Positions 44,802 to 55,321 of a stretch of 64,000 nt of DNA are shown piece by piece; positions within the stretch are counted from its first letter, which is position 1, and each line of letters opens with the position of its first letter. The stretch comes from Notamacropus eugenii (taxonomy: Eukaryota > Chordata > Mammalia > Diprotodontia > Macropodidae). The position numbers and the translations under genes were made by a program. The stretch lies in assembly GCF_028372415.1 (NCBI RefSeq), contig NC_092873.1:350141890-350205889 (forward strand). Reading direction: 5' to 3'. The notes under the pieces were generated by a model. That model made no database searches. It had not been told where the DNA came from and was given only the letters and a program-made list of their open reading frames with translations.

Positions 44802-44907
44802 GCATGCCATGTAGAGGGGGGCAGTGCTGGGCTTATCCCTAGCCAGCTGCTGGAGGAGAAACGGAAGGCCTTCGTCAAGAGGGACCTGGAGATGACACCA
44901 ACCTCTG
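44802..44907 (+). CDS. MPP2: MPP2 exon 8 (SH3 end and HOOK start)
   Basis: Acceptor GTTTCAG, donor TCTG|GTAAGC, phase 0 to 1, residues 272-306 plus one base. It reads ACHVEGGSAGLIPSQLLEEK and then RKAFVKRDLEM. GLIPS is the conserved last SH3 strand, and the basic KRKAFVKRD begins the HOOK region between SH3 and GK. Confidence 0.97.
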
Positions 44908-44995
44908 GTAAGCAGTTTTGGGGTAAGACTTGCCATCTTTGGGGGGTGATAAGACCACTTCTGGGTTTACTCATCTCTCCTCTCCCCATTGTCAG

Positions 44996-45064
44996 GTGCC
45001 CTATGTGGCAGCATTTCAGGCAAGAAGAAGAAGAGAATGATGTATCTCACTACGAAGAATGCGG
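44996..45064 (+). CDS. MPP2: MPP2 exon 9 (HOOK, 4.1-binding segment)
   Basis: Acceptor CATTGTCAG after a very short 88-bp intron, donor GCGG|GTAGGT, phase 1 to 1, residues about 307-329. It encodes GALCGSISGKKKKRMMYLTT. The Lys/Arg cluster is the protein-4.1/FERM-binding and calmodulin-type basic segment shared by p55 relatives (family knowledge). Confidence 0.95.
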
Positions 45065-45371
45065 GTAGGTGCCCTCATGCCTGGCCACTGCCCACCTTTT
45101 CCTGTCCCTTACCCTCAGCGTTTTCTCCCTTGGTGCTGCATGGAAACTGTATACCTTAGTGTTAGACGACATTTGCCTTACCCTGGGGCACTAACCTTAG
45201 TTCTCCTTCCTGGCCACTTCCTACTGCCAGACACATTCCTGCTGGGCCTCTCGATGCCACCCATGGGCATTGCATCCCTCTCCCTGAATGTTCCTCTGTG
45301 ACTCTGCCCACTTCCACCCTATTGTACCCACATTGGCCTGATGGATGGTACGCTTGCCTCTGTGCTCACAG

Positions 45372-45533
45372 AGTTCGATCGGCATGAACTTTTGATCTAT
45401 GAGGAAGTGGCCCGGATGCCCCCTTTCCGCCGGAAAACCCTGGTGCTGATTGGTGCACAGGGTGTGGGGCGACGTAGCCTCAAGAACAAGCTCATCATGT
45501 GGGACCAAGACCGCTACGGCACCACCGTGCCCT
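45372..45533 (+). CDS. MPP2: MPP2 exon 10 (start of guanylate-kinase-like domain)
   Basis: Acceptor GCTCACAG, donor CCCT|GTGAGT, phase 1 to 1, residues 330-383. It encodes EFDRHELLIYEEVARMPP, then KTLVLIGAQGVGRRSLKNKL and DRYGTTVP. The GAQGVGRRS loop replaces the true P-loop (GxxGxGK-S/T): the catalytic Lys is Arg. The domain is therefore a pseudo-kinase used for protein binding, as in other MAGUKs. Confidence 0.97.
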
Positions 45534-45885
45534 GTGAGTTGGCCCTGGGGTTGGCTCTGTACCCCGAGAGGGCACCAGGCTGAATACTAGGTTCAGTTAT
45601 CAGTCCCAGGGGGCACTGGTTTATCTTTGTTTCTTCCTCAGCACCTAGATCAGTATCTTGTCTAGAGAAGGTGTGGGAAGAGGCAGTGTGGGAGAGCAGG
45701 ACCTGAAGTCAGGAACACAGGTTCAAATCTCACCTTGGACACTGGCTGTGTGACCCTGGGCAACTCACTTAACCTTTTGGGGGCTTCAGTTTCTTCACCT
45801 GTAAAATGAAGGGGTAGGTCTTCATTGTCTAAAGTTCCTTCTAACTCTAATTCTCTGATCTTATGAAATGTTTATTGAATTAGAG

Positions 45886-46077
45886 TGGACGCAGCCTTGA
45901 GGCCACATATGGCCTTTTAGGTCCTCAGGTGTAGCCTTTTGACTGAGTCCAAGTTTTACAAAACAAATCCTTTTTTTAGAGGGATTTATTTTGTGAAGTT
46001 TGAATTCAGTCAAAAGGCTGCACTTGAGGACCTAGAGGACCACATGTTGCCTCAAGGCCGCAGGCTCCCCACCCCTG
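45886..46077. mobile_element. palindromic hAT-like MITE (copy B)
   Basis: Two arms, 'gaggccacatatggcctttt' and its reverse partner ending 'ggctccccacccctg', fold on a centre near 45975. The arms share TTTTGACTGAGTCCAA and its complement. This is the most complete copy here, though its left tip is worn. Confidence 0.65.
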
Positions 46078-46310
46078 GATGGAGTGTTGGGCTTTAGAGT
46101 CAGGAAGACTCATCTTCCTCAGTTCAAATCTGAACTGAGATACTTACTATCTGTGTGACCCTGGTAAGTCACGTAACCCATTTTGCCTCAGTTTCCTCAT
46201 ATGTAAAATGAGTTGGAGAAGGAAATGGCAAACTACTCTGGTATCTTTGCCAAAAAAAACCCAAAGGGAATAACAGTCAGATATGACTGAAAAACAACAG
46301 CAAACTGTGT
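46078..46310 (+). repeat. tRNA-like SINE adjoining MITE copy B
   Basis: 'ggagtgttgggctttagagt' to 'gactgaaaaacaacagcaa'. Confidence 0.75.
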
Positions 46311-46911
46311 TTGAGGAATCTAAATCAGTCTAATCTAACTAGCACTTAGGGCCAGTCTAGGCACACCTCCTTCAGGGTCCTGAATAACCCTACTTAGAGC
46401 ATGGAACCATGGAGGGAAAGTAAATGTGGAGGAACAAAGGAGAGAAGGCAGGGGCAGCCGGAGCAGCTGAGAGGGAGGAAGGGAGACATTCATGTGGATT
46501 TATGGTCACATTGATTAATGTATGGAAATTGAGGTAGTCCATTAGTGGCAGTAGGGTGGTGCAGTAGATAGAGCTGGGCCTGGAGTCTGGAAGAACTAAG
46601 TTTAAATCTGTCCTGAGACATTTTTTGTCTGTATGACCCTGGGCAAGTTACTTAACCACTATCTGTTTCAGTTTTCCCACCTAGCCCACAGGGTAAAATC
46701 AGAGAGTACTGGTAAAGTGATTAAAAAAAAGTTACAGCATTACGTAAATATATAATGTATATATTTATATCACACACACACAGAATATGTAATGTATTAT
46801 GTAGAAAAATGTGTATATGACACACTGAATTTTTATTTATAATTTTTATATTTATATATAAAAATCTATTTATGTATTTATAATTATATATAATATACAT
46901 TTTCTGAGTCA

Positions 46912-47150
46912 TTTTTCAGTTGTTTCTGATTCTTCATGACCGCATTTAGGGTTTTCTTAGCAAAGATACTGGAGTGGTTTGTCATGTCCTTCTCCAGCTC
47001 ATTTTACAGATGAGGAAACTGAGGCAATCAGGGTGAAGTGACTTGCTCAGGGTCACACAGCTAGTAAATGTCTGAGGTCAGATTTGAACCCAGGAAGAGG
47101 AGTCTTCCTGACTCCAGGCCTAGCACTGAGACACCAAGTTGCACATAATA
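46912..47150 (-). repeat. tRNA-like SINE, reverse orientation
   Basis: 'agttgtttctgattcttcat' to 'gagacaccaagttgcaca'. It sits inside an AT-rich tract (46735-47260) full of TATATA and ATAATA. Confidence 0.75.
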
Positions 47151-47263
47151 ATTATATATAAGGCAAACGATAGTATTTATATAGGCTATGTCACATGTAA
47201 CATATTGTGCATTTACACATAATATGTAGTGTATATTTATATGGAATTTATATATAAGCATTA

Positions 47264-47326
47264 ATATCATCATCATCATCATCTTCATCATCATCGTCAT
47301 CATCGTCGTCATCGTCATCATCATCC
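47264..47326 (+). repeat. (ATC)n trinucleotide repeat
   Basis: About twenty ATC units with TTC and GTC interruptions. Confidence 0.95.
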
Positions 47327-47611
47327 TAGCAAGGCCTGGGGTCATATACACCTGGGACTGAATGCCTACATGTTGTCTGTGTGACCAAGGGTCAATCGCT
47401 TCCCCTCCCTGGGCCTCAGTTTGCTCACCTGTAAAATGACAGAATTAGGATTCATGATCTGCAAGGTCCCTTCTAGCCCTAAATCCTAGGAGGCTATGAA
47501 ATGCTGTCATTTTTATTGCTGTTCTGCCTGATTGTTTGGTGAGTGAGCACCCTCTTCCGGTGAACATGGGGCACTGCACTTTCAGGTTGGGGACTGCCTC
47601 CCACCAATAAT

Positions 47612-47659
47612 CAGGGGTGAGGAACCTGTGGTGTTGAGGCTGCAGGTTCCCCACCCCAG
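47612..47659. mobile_element. 48-bp miniature of the hAT-like palindrome (copy E)
   Basis: CAGGGGTGAGGAACCTGTGG is followed almost at once by the inverted end GCTGCAGGTTCCCCACCCCAG. Only the two tips remain, forming a simple hairpin with a loop of a few bases. Confidence 0.6.
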
Positions 47660-47699
47660 AGTGATACATTGAAATGTAACCTTCTTAGCTCCCCCCCCT

Positions 47700-47950
47700 C
47701 TCAATAATAATAGCTTGAGTTCATATATCACTTTAAGATTTGCAAAGTACTTTAAAAAACATCTCACTTTGTCTCTACAACCACCCTGGGGGATAGGTGC
47801 TATTATTATCACCATTTTATAGATATGGAAACTGAGGCAGGTGGCAGTTAAGTGACTTGCCAAGGTCACATAACTAGGAAGTGTGAGACTAGATGTGAAC
47901 TCAAATTTTCCTCATTCCAGGCTCAGTGCTCTATCCACTGGGTTACTCAA
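47700..47950 (+). repeat. MIR-type SINE
   Basis: 'aataataatagcttgagttc', 'gtgctattattatcaccatt' and 'gtgctctatccactgggtta'. Confidence 0.7.
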
Positions 47951-48359
47951 GGAACTAGTGTTCTACTACAATCTCCAATCAGAGTGGACCTCAGAGATCA
48001 CCTAGTCTCTGTGTGTTTCTACATCTCCAGAGACAGGGAAAACTTTCCACTTGGGGGCAGCTTTACTCTTTAGGAAGTTTTTTTTTTCTGCTCTTGACCC
48101 AAATCTATCCCCTTTATAACTTCTACCCTTGGACTCTTCTGAAGGCAAGCAGACTATTTGCTTTTGCTTTCACCTCTTCCCTAAGTCTTCCCTCGTTCAA
48201 ATTAAACACCTCCACTTCTTTTAACCAGCAGTCTTCTCATCATCCAGATTCGATGGTCTTTGAGCTGTCTTCCAACTCCAATTCTATGAAATGCTAATTG
48301 AATTGAATCGGACACAGTATCTAAGAGATTGAATTCAATCCAGTATTTCTTCTCCCTTT

Positions 48360-49025
48360 ACCCCACCCCCAAGGTAATCAGGGTTAAGGGACTTGCCCAG
48401 GGTCACACAGCTAGTAAGTATCTAAGACTGAATTTGAACTCAGATCCTCCTGACTCCAGGGTTGATGCTCTATCCACTGTGCCACCTAGCTGCCCAAGTT
48501 CAGTTCAATCTAACCAGCATTTAGGGGCAGCCTAGGTATTTCTTAGGTGGGAGCAGCTAAGTGGTGCAGTGGATAGTGTCCAGCTTAGAGTGAGAAAAAC
48601 CTGAGTTTATATCTGGTCTCAGACATTTCCTAAGTTGTGTGACCCTAGATAAGTCACTTCACCCTGTTTGCCTCAGTTTCCTCATCTGTAAAATGAGCTG
48701 GAGAAGAAAATGGCAAACCACTCCAGTATCTTTGCCAAGAAAATTTCAAATGGGATCATGAAGAGCTGGAAACAACTGAACAACAGTAGCAAGGTGTTTT
48801 TTCCTCTGGTCCTGAGCATCCCTAGTTAGAGTGGAGATCATAGAGGGATTATACTACCAGTGCATGTTGGACCTCCCCATTTTGCAGATGGGGAAACTGA
48901 GGCTTAAAGCAGTTAAGTGGCTTGTTTAGGGTCACACAACTAGTAAGTGTCTGAGGCAGGATTGGAACTCAGGTCTTAGGGGATTCCAAGCTCTGCCCCC
49001 CATGCACTATGCTATCTAGCTGCCC
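48360..49025. repeat. SINE cluster: reverse SINE, forward SINE, MIR
   Basis: 48360-48495 is a minus-oriented SINE ending 'ccactgtgccacctagctgc'. 48553-48790 is a full forward SINE. 48850-49025 is a MIR that ends only about 45 bases before exon 11. Confidence 0.7.
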
Positions 49026-49068
49026 CAGTGTATGTTCATGCATGTTTCCCACTCTCCTTACCCACCAG

Positions 49069-49271
49069 ACACATCTCGTCGGCCTAAGGACACTGAGCGG
49101 GAAGGCCAGGGCTATAGTTTTGTGACACGGGCAGAGATGGAGGCTGACATCCGTGCTGGCCGCTACCTTGAGCATGGGGAATATGAAGGGAACCTATATG
49201 GCACTCGAATTGATTCCATTCGAAATGTGCTCAGTGCTGGCAAGGTGTGCGTGTTGGATGTCAATCCACAG
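49069..49271 (+). CDS. MPP2: MPP2 exon 11 (guanylate-kinase-like domain)
   Basis: Acceptor TACCCACCAG, donor ACAG|GTAAGT, phase 1 to 0, residues 384-451. It encodes TSRRPKDTEREGQGYSFVT, AEMEADIRAGRYLEHGEYEG and NLYGTRIDSIRNVL. RRPK..G..Y.FV and YLE.GEY.GNLYGT are the GMP-binding-site signatures of the GK fold, retained in MAGUKs for binding phosphorylated peptides. Confidence 0.97.
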
Positions 49272-50264
49272 GTAAGTCCCGTCTTCCCTGCATTCCAGGC
49301 TGGCCACCTCCTTGACTGAGGGCCACATCCCCATCCCCAAAGGGGTCCTTCCTAATCCCAGGCAGCAGCCCTATCCTCAAGGACACTCTCAGTATCATAT
49401 AATGTCATACTGTCCTCCATAGGGCCTTTTTTCAACCATAGGGAACACCTTATCCCCTGGGGACTTTCTTTAACCCTGCATAACACTACCCTCTCTGGGG
49501 ACCCTGGGTTTGAATTCCAGCCTGACTACATTCCTACCTCTATAACCTTAGGTAAATAATTTACCACCTTTGAGCCTCAGTTTCCTAATCTGTAAAATAA
49601 GGAACTAGGTAACCTCTAAGGTCTTTTCTGTCCTTGAATCTACAATTCTCTGTATAATTGTGTTCAGGGTACAATCTATGACCACCTTCCCCCTTCTATT
49701 ACCAACCCCAAGTCATCCTTCCCTCCCCCTATCCCCAAACCCTTCCCATGATGCTTTTTCTCTTACTTTTTTTTCCTAATGGATATTCTGAGACACCTAC
49801 GTCTCTCTTTCCCGGGAGTAAACTTGACTCTGGCATATACTTTTTGGGGGGAGGCAATTGGGGTTAAGTGACTTGCCCAGGGTCACACAGCTAGTAAGTA
49901 TCTGAGGCTGGATTTGAGCTCAAGTCCTCTTGACTCCAGGGCTGGTGCCACCTAGCTCCTCCTGACTTCATCTACTTTTAATGCTTTCCTTGACCACAGG
50001 CAATACCCCATTCTGCAGGGATCTTCTGTAGTCTTATATAGTAATAACACCCTCCACGCATCCCTAGAAACCCTGGGTTTGAACCCCTTGTCTGCTCTCT
50101 TTACCAAGGCAGCTGAAGATCCTGTCTCCCAATTCATATTTCATCTTATTTCCTGAAGAGGGAGGTTGCTATAGAGATCCCCCTGGGGTGCAAGATACTA
50201 TATTGGGGAGGGGAATAAAGATTAAGGAGATAACACTGAATATTCCCCTCTTCCCCCACTTCAG

Positions 50265-50393
50265 GCAGTGAAGGTGCTAAGAACGGCTGAATTTGTCCCA
50301 TATGTGGTTTTCATTGAAGCCCCTGACTTTGAGACCCTGCGTGCCATGAACCGGGCTGCCCTGGAGAGCGGGGTGGCCACCAAGCAACTCACG
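50265..50393 (+). CDS. MPP2: MPP2 exon 12 (guanylate-kinase-like domain)
   Basis: Acceptor CCCACTTCAG, donor CACG|GTGAGG, phase 0 to 0, residues 452-494. It reads AVKVLRTAEFVPYVVFIEAP and DFETLRAMNRAALESGVATK. This is the lid and core strand region of the GK domain. Val-Ala replaces a neighbouring Ile-Ser of the human protein as recalled. Confidence 0.96.
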
Positions 50394-50778
50394 GTGAGGG
50401 GGATCTAGAAGGGAAGTGGAAAGATGGGTACAGGGTGGGGAAGAAATAAGTACTAGTATGGGATGGATGGGCTGGCCCCATGGGAGGGGTGTAGGAAGTG
50501 CTTGGGGTACAGTGGGAAATAGGGATACAGTGACTAGTGGGGAGGCTGGGCAGCTGGTCAGGGGTGCCCGAGGAAGTATGGGCAGATGTTCATTCTTTTA
50601 ATCATTCATCAGATATTCATTACACAGCAGCTTTGTCGTCGGCCCAGTGAGGGATGAATTAAACTCCATCCCTGCCTCCTAGGATATACAAAAGCAAATG
50701 TAACACAAGATAAGAGATAATTGGAACAACATGATGTAAGAATCCAGAAGAGGGAGAGATTTGCCACTTCATCTAGGC

Positions 50779-50960
50779 CAGGGGTGGGGAACCTGTAGCC
50801 TCAAGGCCACATGTGGCCCTCTAGGACCTCAAGTTCTGCCTTTTGACTGAATCCAGACTTCCCAGAACATATCCACTTAATACAAAGATTTCTTCTGTAA
50901 AACTTAGACTCAGTCAAAAGGCCACACCTGAGGACCTAGAAGGCCTCAAGGCCGCAGGTA
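50779..50960. mobile_element. palindromic hAT-like MITE (copy C)
   Basis: Left end CAGGGGTGGGGAACCTG is intact. The right arm stops at GGCCGCAGGTAGG, so the right tip is lost. Inner arms share CTTTTGACTGA and TCAGTCAAAAG. Confidence 0.65.
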
Positions 50961-51499
50961 GGAGACTGGCAAAATCCTCATGGGAGAGGTGGCATTTGAA
51001 TGAGTCCTTGACAGATAGTCTAGCTTCTGACGGATGGAGATAGAAGGTTAAGGTTGGATCAGAGAACGTGTGAGGCTGAGGAATTTAAAGTTTGTTAGAG
51101 AAGCAAGGACAGTTATTGAAAATTCTCATGTAGGGGAGAAACAGGATGACATAGAGCTTTAGAAAGCTTTCTTTGGCATGTGAGTAGAGGATGAATTGGA
51201 GACCAGTTAGGAGACAATTGGAGAGGTGAAGGTGATGTGTGAGGAAAGTCTGAACCAAAGGAACGGCTTTGAGAGTGCAGTGGAGGAGGAGTGTTTAATA
51301 TTGAGGAGATAAAATGAACAAGACTTGGTAATGGAGGCTACTCACATGTTTTGAGCTTGAATAACTTGGAGGATTGCCAGCATTAGGGAAATCAGGAAGA
51401 GAATGGGTTAATGGGGTAGGTGATGGATTTAGTTTTGTATATGTTAAATTTGAGGTGTTAGCTGGACAACTGGGTGGAGATGACAAATGACAGTGGAGA

Positions 51500-51880
51500 G
51501 GAATAGGAAGAAAGAGAGGGAAGGAAGAAGCAAGGCAGGAGGGGAGGAAAGAAAGGAAGGAAGGAGGGAAGAAAGGAAAGAAAAGAGGAGAGAAGAAAGG
51601 ATGGGAAGGAGGGAAAGAGGAAGGAGGGAGGGAAGAAAGAAGGGAAAGAAGGAATTGTAGAAGGAAGGCAGAAACAAGCATTTATTTATTTATCTGCTGT
51701 GTTCTAGGCCCTGTGCTAAGCACTTCACAAATACCTCGTTGCATCCTCATGATGACTTTGGGAGATGGTTGCTATTATTACCCCCTGTTATCGTTGAGGA
51801 AACTGAAGCAGACAGAGGTTAAGTGCCTTCAGCATCACCAGAAGAAAGGTTAAAATCAGTTCCAAATGCAGAGAGGTTAA
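51500..51880 (+). repeat. purine-rich (GAAGGA)-like tract followed by a MIR
   Basis: 51500-51665 is nearly all purine. From 51675 a MIR core begins: 'aagcatttatttatttatct', 'gttgctattattaccccctg'. Confidence 0.75.
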
Positions 51881-52349
51881 GGAGAAAAGGTTATTGGACT
51901 GGTTTCTTGGTCCTTTTTTACCTCAGAGAAGCAGTGGCAGATTGGTAAGCACAGAAATCAGTAGTCGGGGGAGTGGGTAATGAATTTGTAAGTGGGGAAG
52001 AAGCAAAGGCAATGAGCGGAGATATTTTCTTGAGAAGTTTAGCAGTGAAAGAGGGATTAAAAAAAGGCCCTTTTGAGATATATTCAAGGGATGGGAATAT
52101 TTTTTTTTCTTCAGACAGAGAGAGCTAAGTGTGTTTGGAGACCCAGGGGAAGAAACCAGTACAGGGGGAGAGACTGAAGATGCGAAGGATGGGGTTAATA
52201 AATGAAGCACAGTCTAGTAGGAGATAGGCAGAACTAGGTGCAAGGACACAGGTGGCAGGGTTAGCATTGGCAAGAAGGGGCATTTCTTCCCTTGGGAGAG
52301 AAGAGGAGAAGGAAATGGGCGACAATAAAGATGGAGAAGCAGAAAGGAG

Positions 52350-52489
52350 ATGGGGTGGGGAACCTGCGGCCTCGAGGCCACATGTGGCCTTCTAGAGCCT
52401 TATGGGCAACCTTTATTCAGTCAAAAGACTGCGCTTAAGGTTCTAGAAGGCCACATGTCGTGTCAAGGCCACAGGTTCCCCACCTCTGG
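52350..52489. mobile_element. palindromic hAT-like MITE (copy D)
   Basis: Starts TGGGGTGGGGAACCTGCGGC and ends GCCACAGGTTCCCCACCTCTG. It has a shortened centre compared with copies B and C. Confidence 0.65.
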
Positions 52490-52734
52490 GTCTCTGTAAA
52501 GTAGGAGGAACCAAGGCTGTCTCCTGAGAGTGTAGGAGGCAGAGAATTTAAGTGGGACTGAGAACTTGTGGTTAGTGGAAAAGTTTTGGTCCCACCCCTA
52601 TAGAAAATGCAGTGGAGAGTCAATAAGAGATTAATGAGAATTTTATTGAGCAGAAAGAAGCCCATTTAAGCTAAAGAGCTATGTTGGCCCCTGTCAGCCT
52701 GCTTTGGGGTCTTCTAGAAATGCTAGGTATTAGG

Positions 52735-52970
52735 GTGCATAGAGCTGGGCCTGGAGTTAGGAAGATTCATGAGTTCAAATCTGCCCTCAGACACTTACTA
52801 GCAGTGTGACTTACTAGCAAGTCACTTAACCCTGTTTGCCTCAGTTTCCTCATCTGTTAAATGAGCTGGAGAAGGAAATGGCAAAGCTCTCCAGTATCTT
52901 TGTCAAGAAAACCCCAAATGGGGCTATAAAGAGTCAGACGAGACTGAAAAATAACTGAACAACAATATAT
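52735..52970 (+). repeat. tRNA-like SINE
   Basis: 'gggtgcatagagctgggcct' to 'aataactgaacaacaatata', with a small local duplication of 'gacttactagcaag'. Confidence 0.75.
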
Positions 52971-53522
52971 AGAAAGGATGCCAGTTTGGCAGGATCATAG
53001 AGTATGTGAAAAGGACCAATGTGTAACCAGCTTGGAAAAAAATAGATTGGAGTCCAGTTGTAAAAAGCCTTAAATGCCACACAGAGGAGTTTCTGTTTGA
53101 TCCTGGAAAAATAGGGAGCCACTGGACCTTATCATGGGAGAATGACATGGTTAGACCTGTACTTTTGGTAGCTGAATGAAAGACAGATTGGAAGCGTGAG
53201 ACTTGAGGCAGAGAGAACAATTAGAAGGCTATTACAATGATCCAGATGAGAGGTGATGAGGGCCTGGACTCCGATGGTGTCCGAGTAAGCAGAGAGGAGG
53301 CGAATGCAAGAGACATGGGAAGTAGAAGAGACAGTGTGTGGGGTGAGGTAGAGAAAAAGTCTGAGGAAAATGCCAAGGGGTGAAACAGGTGGGGAGGGGC
53401 ACACAGAGGTAATGAGCTCTGTTTTAGACATGTTGAATTTGAGATGCTAATGGAACACCCAGTTTGAAATGTCCATTAGACACTAGGAGATGTGTGACTG
53501 GAGCTCTGTTGAAAGACTGGGG

Positions 53523-53535
53523 CTCTATCCATCTT

Positions 53536-53587
<52 letters not shown>

Positions 53588-53760
53588 CAATCTATCCAGG
53601 GAAACAATCTGTTTATCTATCTACCATCTTTCTTTTTATTTATCTTTCCATCTATCATCTATCTATGTATGTATCTATATTCTATCCAGGGAAACTATCT
53701 ATCAATCTATCCATCTGTCTATCTATCTATAATCTATCCAGGGATACTCTTTCTGTCTCT
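53523..53760 (+). repeat. compound (TATC)n repeat with spacer units
   Basis: TATC arrays are separated by three near-identical spacers, TCTATCCAGGGAAAC at 53591 and 53681 and TCTATCCAGGGATAC at 53733, giving a higher-order repeat. Overlapping Ser/Tyr/Ile/Leu-rich open frames are artefacts. Confidence 0.85.
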
Positions 53761-55144
53761 CTCTCTCTCTCAAGAACCATCTACAAAGAGATGAAATTTA
53801 AACCCATAGAACTGATGAGGTCATGAACAGAGAGAGTGTAGAGAGAGAAGAGGTGGTTGGATTTGCTGATTTCCCAGGTTCCTCCATGACCCTTTTGGGA
53901 CCCAAAGTTGGGCTTCCCCAGATATTGGATGTTGTACATAAGAGTAATGGGAAGCTTCAGGGAGGCTGGTGGGGGGAAGAGGTGCAGGAAATAGTGCTGC
54001 TGGGCTGGAGTGCTCAGAATGTGGTAAGGGGGACATCAGGAAGCCCGTTTGCCTTCATCACAGGCCTTGCAGGGGTCACTCTGATCCTCTTCCAAGGCCT
54101 GGCTCTCTTCCTCTCCATTCCTAGTCCAAACCAGGAACAACAATAAGAAAATGAGAGAAAATTTTCAAGTTCAACTTGGAAGAGTGGAGGAGGAAAGGAA
54201 GGGCAAAGGTGGATGTGATTAAGAGAGAGAGGGAAGGAAGAGAGAGATAGGATTAGGGAGAGGAGCCCTCTCTAGCTAAAGAGTTCCCCCCACACCCTTG
54301 ATTCTACCCCAGCCTGGTCTCCCAGTCTAGCTGGTCAGTTTGTGTTTTGCCCCCAATCTTCAGGTTCTTTTCTGCTGGAGGCTACAAAGTCTTGGGTCCC
54401 CAGGGAGCACTATCAGGTTGAGGGGGACACTTCCTAGGCAGGTGTAAGTGGGCACTCTTGGGGTTCCCTTAAAGCCTGAGAAAGGTGGTTGTGGGCCTAG
54501 ATGGCATGATAAGGTGAGTCAGTCTGTTAAGGTGTGGGGTTTGTCAGTCAGTCTGTTAAGGTGAGATGGGGTTTGCTTGGCATAGGTTGAATTCATGTGG
54601 CAGAAAAAGCTCTGGATTTAGAGCGGGAAGATCTGTGTTTGAATCCATCCTCATACACTTACCTAGCTGTGTGATCTTGATCAAAACCCTTAATTTCCCT
54701 GATTCTTCAATTGATTCCTCTGTAAAATAGGATTTTATCATATCATATCAATTATTATAAAACCATAATTCCTTTCACAGGGCTAAAGCTAGCACCTACC
54801 TCACAAGGTTCTTGTGAGTCTGAAATGAAATCATGTATGAAAAGTGTTTGAGGGCTATATAAATATGAGTTATGATGCTTATGGTGATGACTTAGTGGGC
54901 CTACTTACGAATGCCCCTGCCCTGGAGATCATCTTCCCTCAGCACAGGGAATCAGTGATCACTTTGATTGGCACCATAGAGGGAAGGCCCAGACACTTAG
55001 GATCATCAAACCCAGTTGTCCTGGGATTTTCTCTCATAGGTCATTAAAGGGGAATAAGGTGGGGGAGGTTGGGTTCTCCTCCAGGGGAGGGAAGGTGAAT
55101 GGCAAGGGAGCACCTGACTCAATGGATTCCTTGGGCCTGGGCAG

Positions 55145-55321
55145 GAGGCAGACTTGAAGAGGACAGTTGAAGAGAGCAGCCGGATCCAGAGAGGGTATGG
55201 GCACTACTTTGACCTCACTCTGGTGAACGACAACCTTGAGAGGACCTTCCGAGAGCTTCAGACTGCGATGGAGAAGCTGCGGACAGAACCCCAGTGGGTG
55301 CCTGTCAGCTGGGTATACTAA
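55145..55321 (+). CDS. MPP2: MPP2 exon 13, last coding exon
   Basis: Acceptor CTGGGCAG, phase 0, 58 codons plus TAA (55319-55321), residues 495-552. It encodes EADLKRTVEESSRIQRGYGH, YFDLTLVNDNLERTF and ends PVSWVY, the C-terminus typical of MPP2. The frame from 24375 through all exons is open, and its 552 residues equal the length I recall for a human MPP2 isoform, so this copy appears intact. Confidence 0.97.
   Translation, partial: EADLKRTVEESSRIQRGYGHYFDLTLVNDNLERTFRELQTAMEKLRTEPQWVPVSWVY

Larger units (their letters stand above)
45534..49068 (+). other. MPP2: MPP2 intron between exons 10 and 11
   Basis: Most of this 3.5-kb intron is repeat: SINEs at 45680, 46078, 46545, 46912, 48360 and 48553, MIRs at 47700 and 48850, two copies of the palindromic MITE, and an ATC simple repeat. 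No extra exon was seen. Confidence 0.65.
50394..55144 (+). other. MPP2: MPP2 last intron
   Basis: This 4.75-kb intron holds two palindromic MITEs (50779, 52350), an AG-rich tract (51500-51665), a MIR (51675), a SINE (52735), a compound TATC repeat (53523-53760) and old LINE-like stretches (about 50590-51490 and 52970-53470) of uncertain family. Confidence 0.6.

Noticed and set aside
53464..53826. Ser/Ile/Tyr/Leu-rich open frames
   Set aside because: Products of the TATC repeat.
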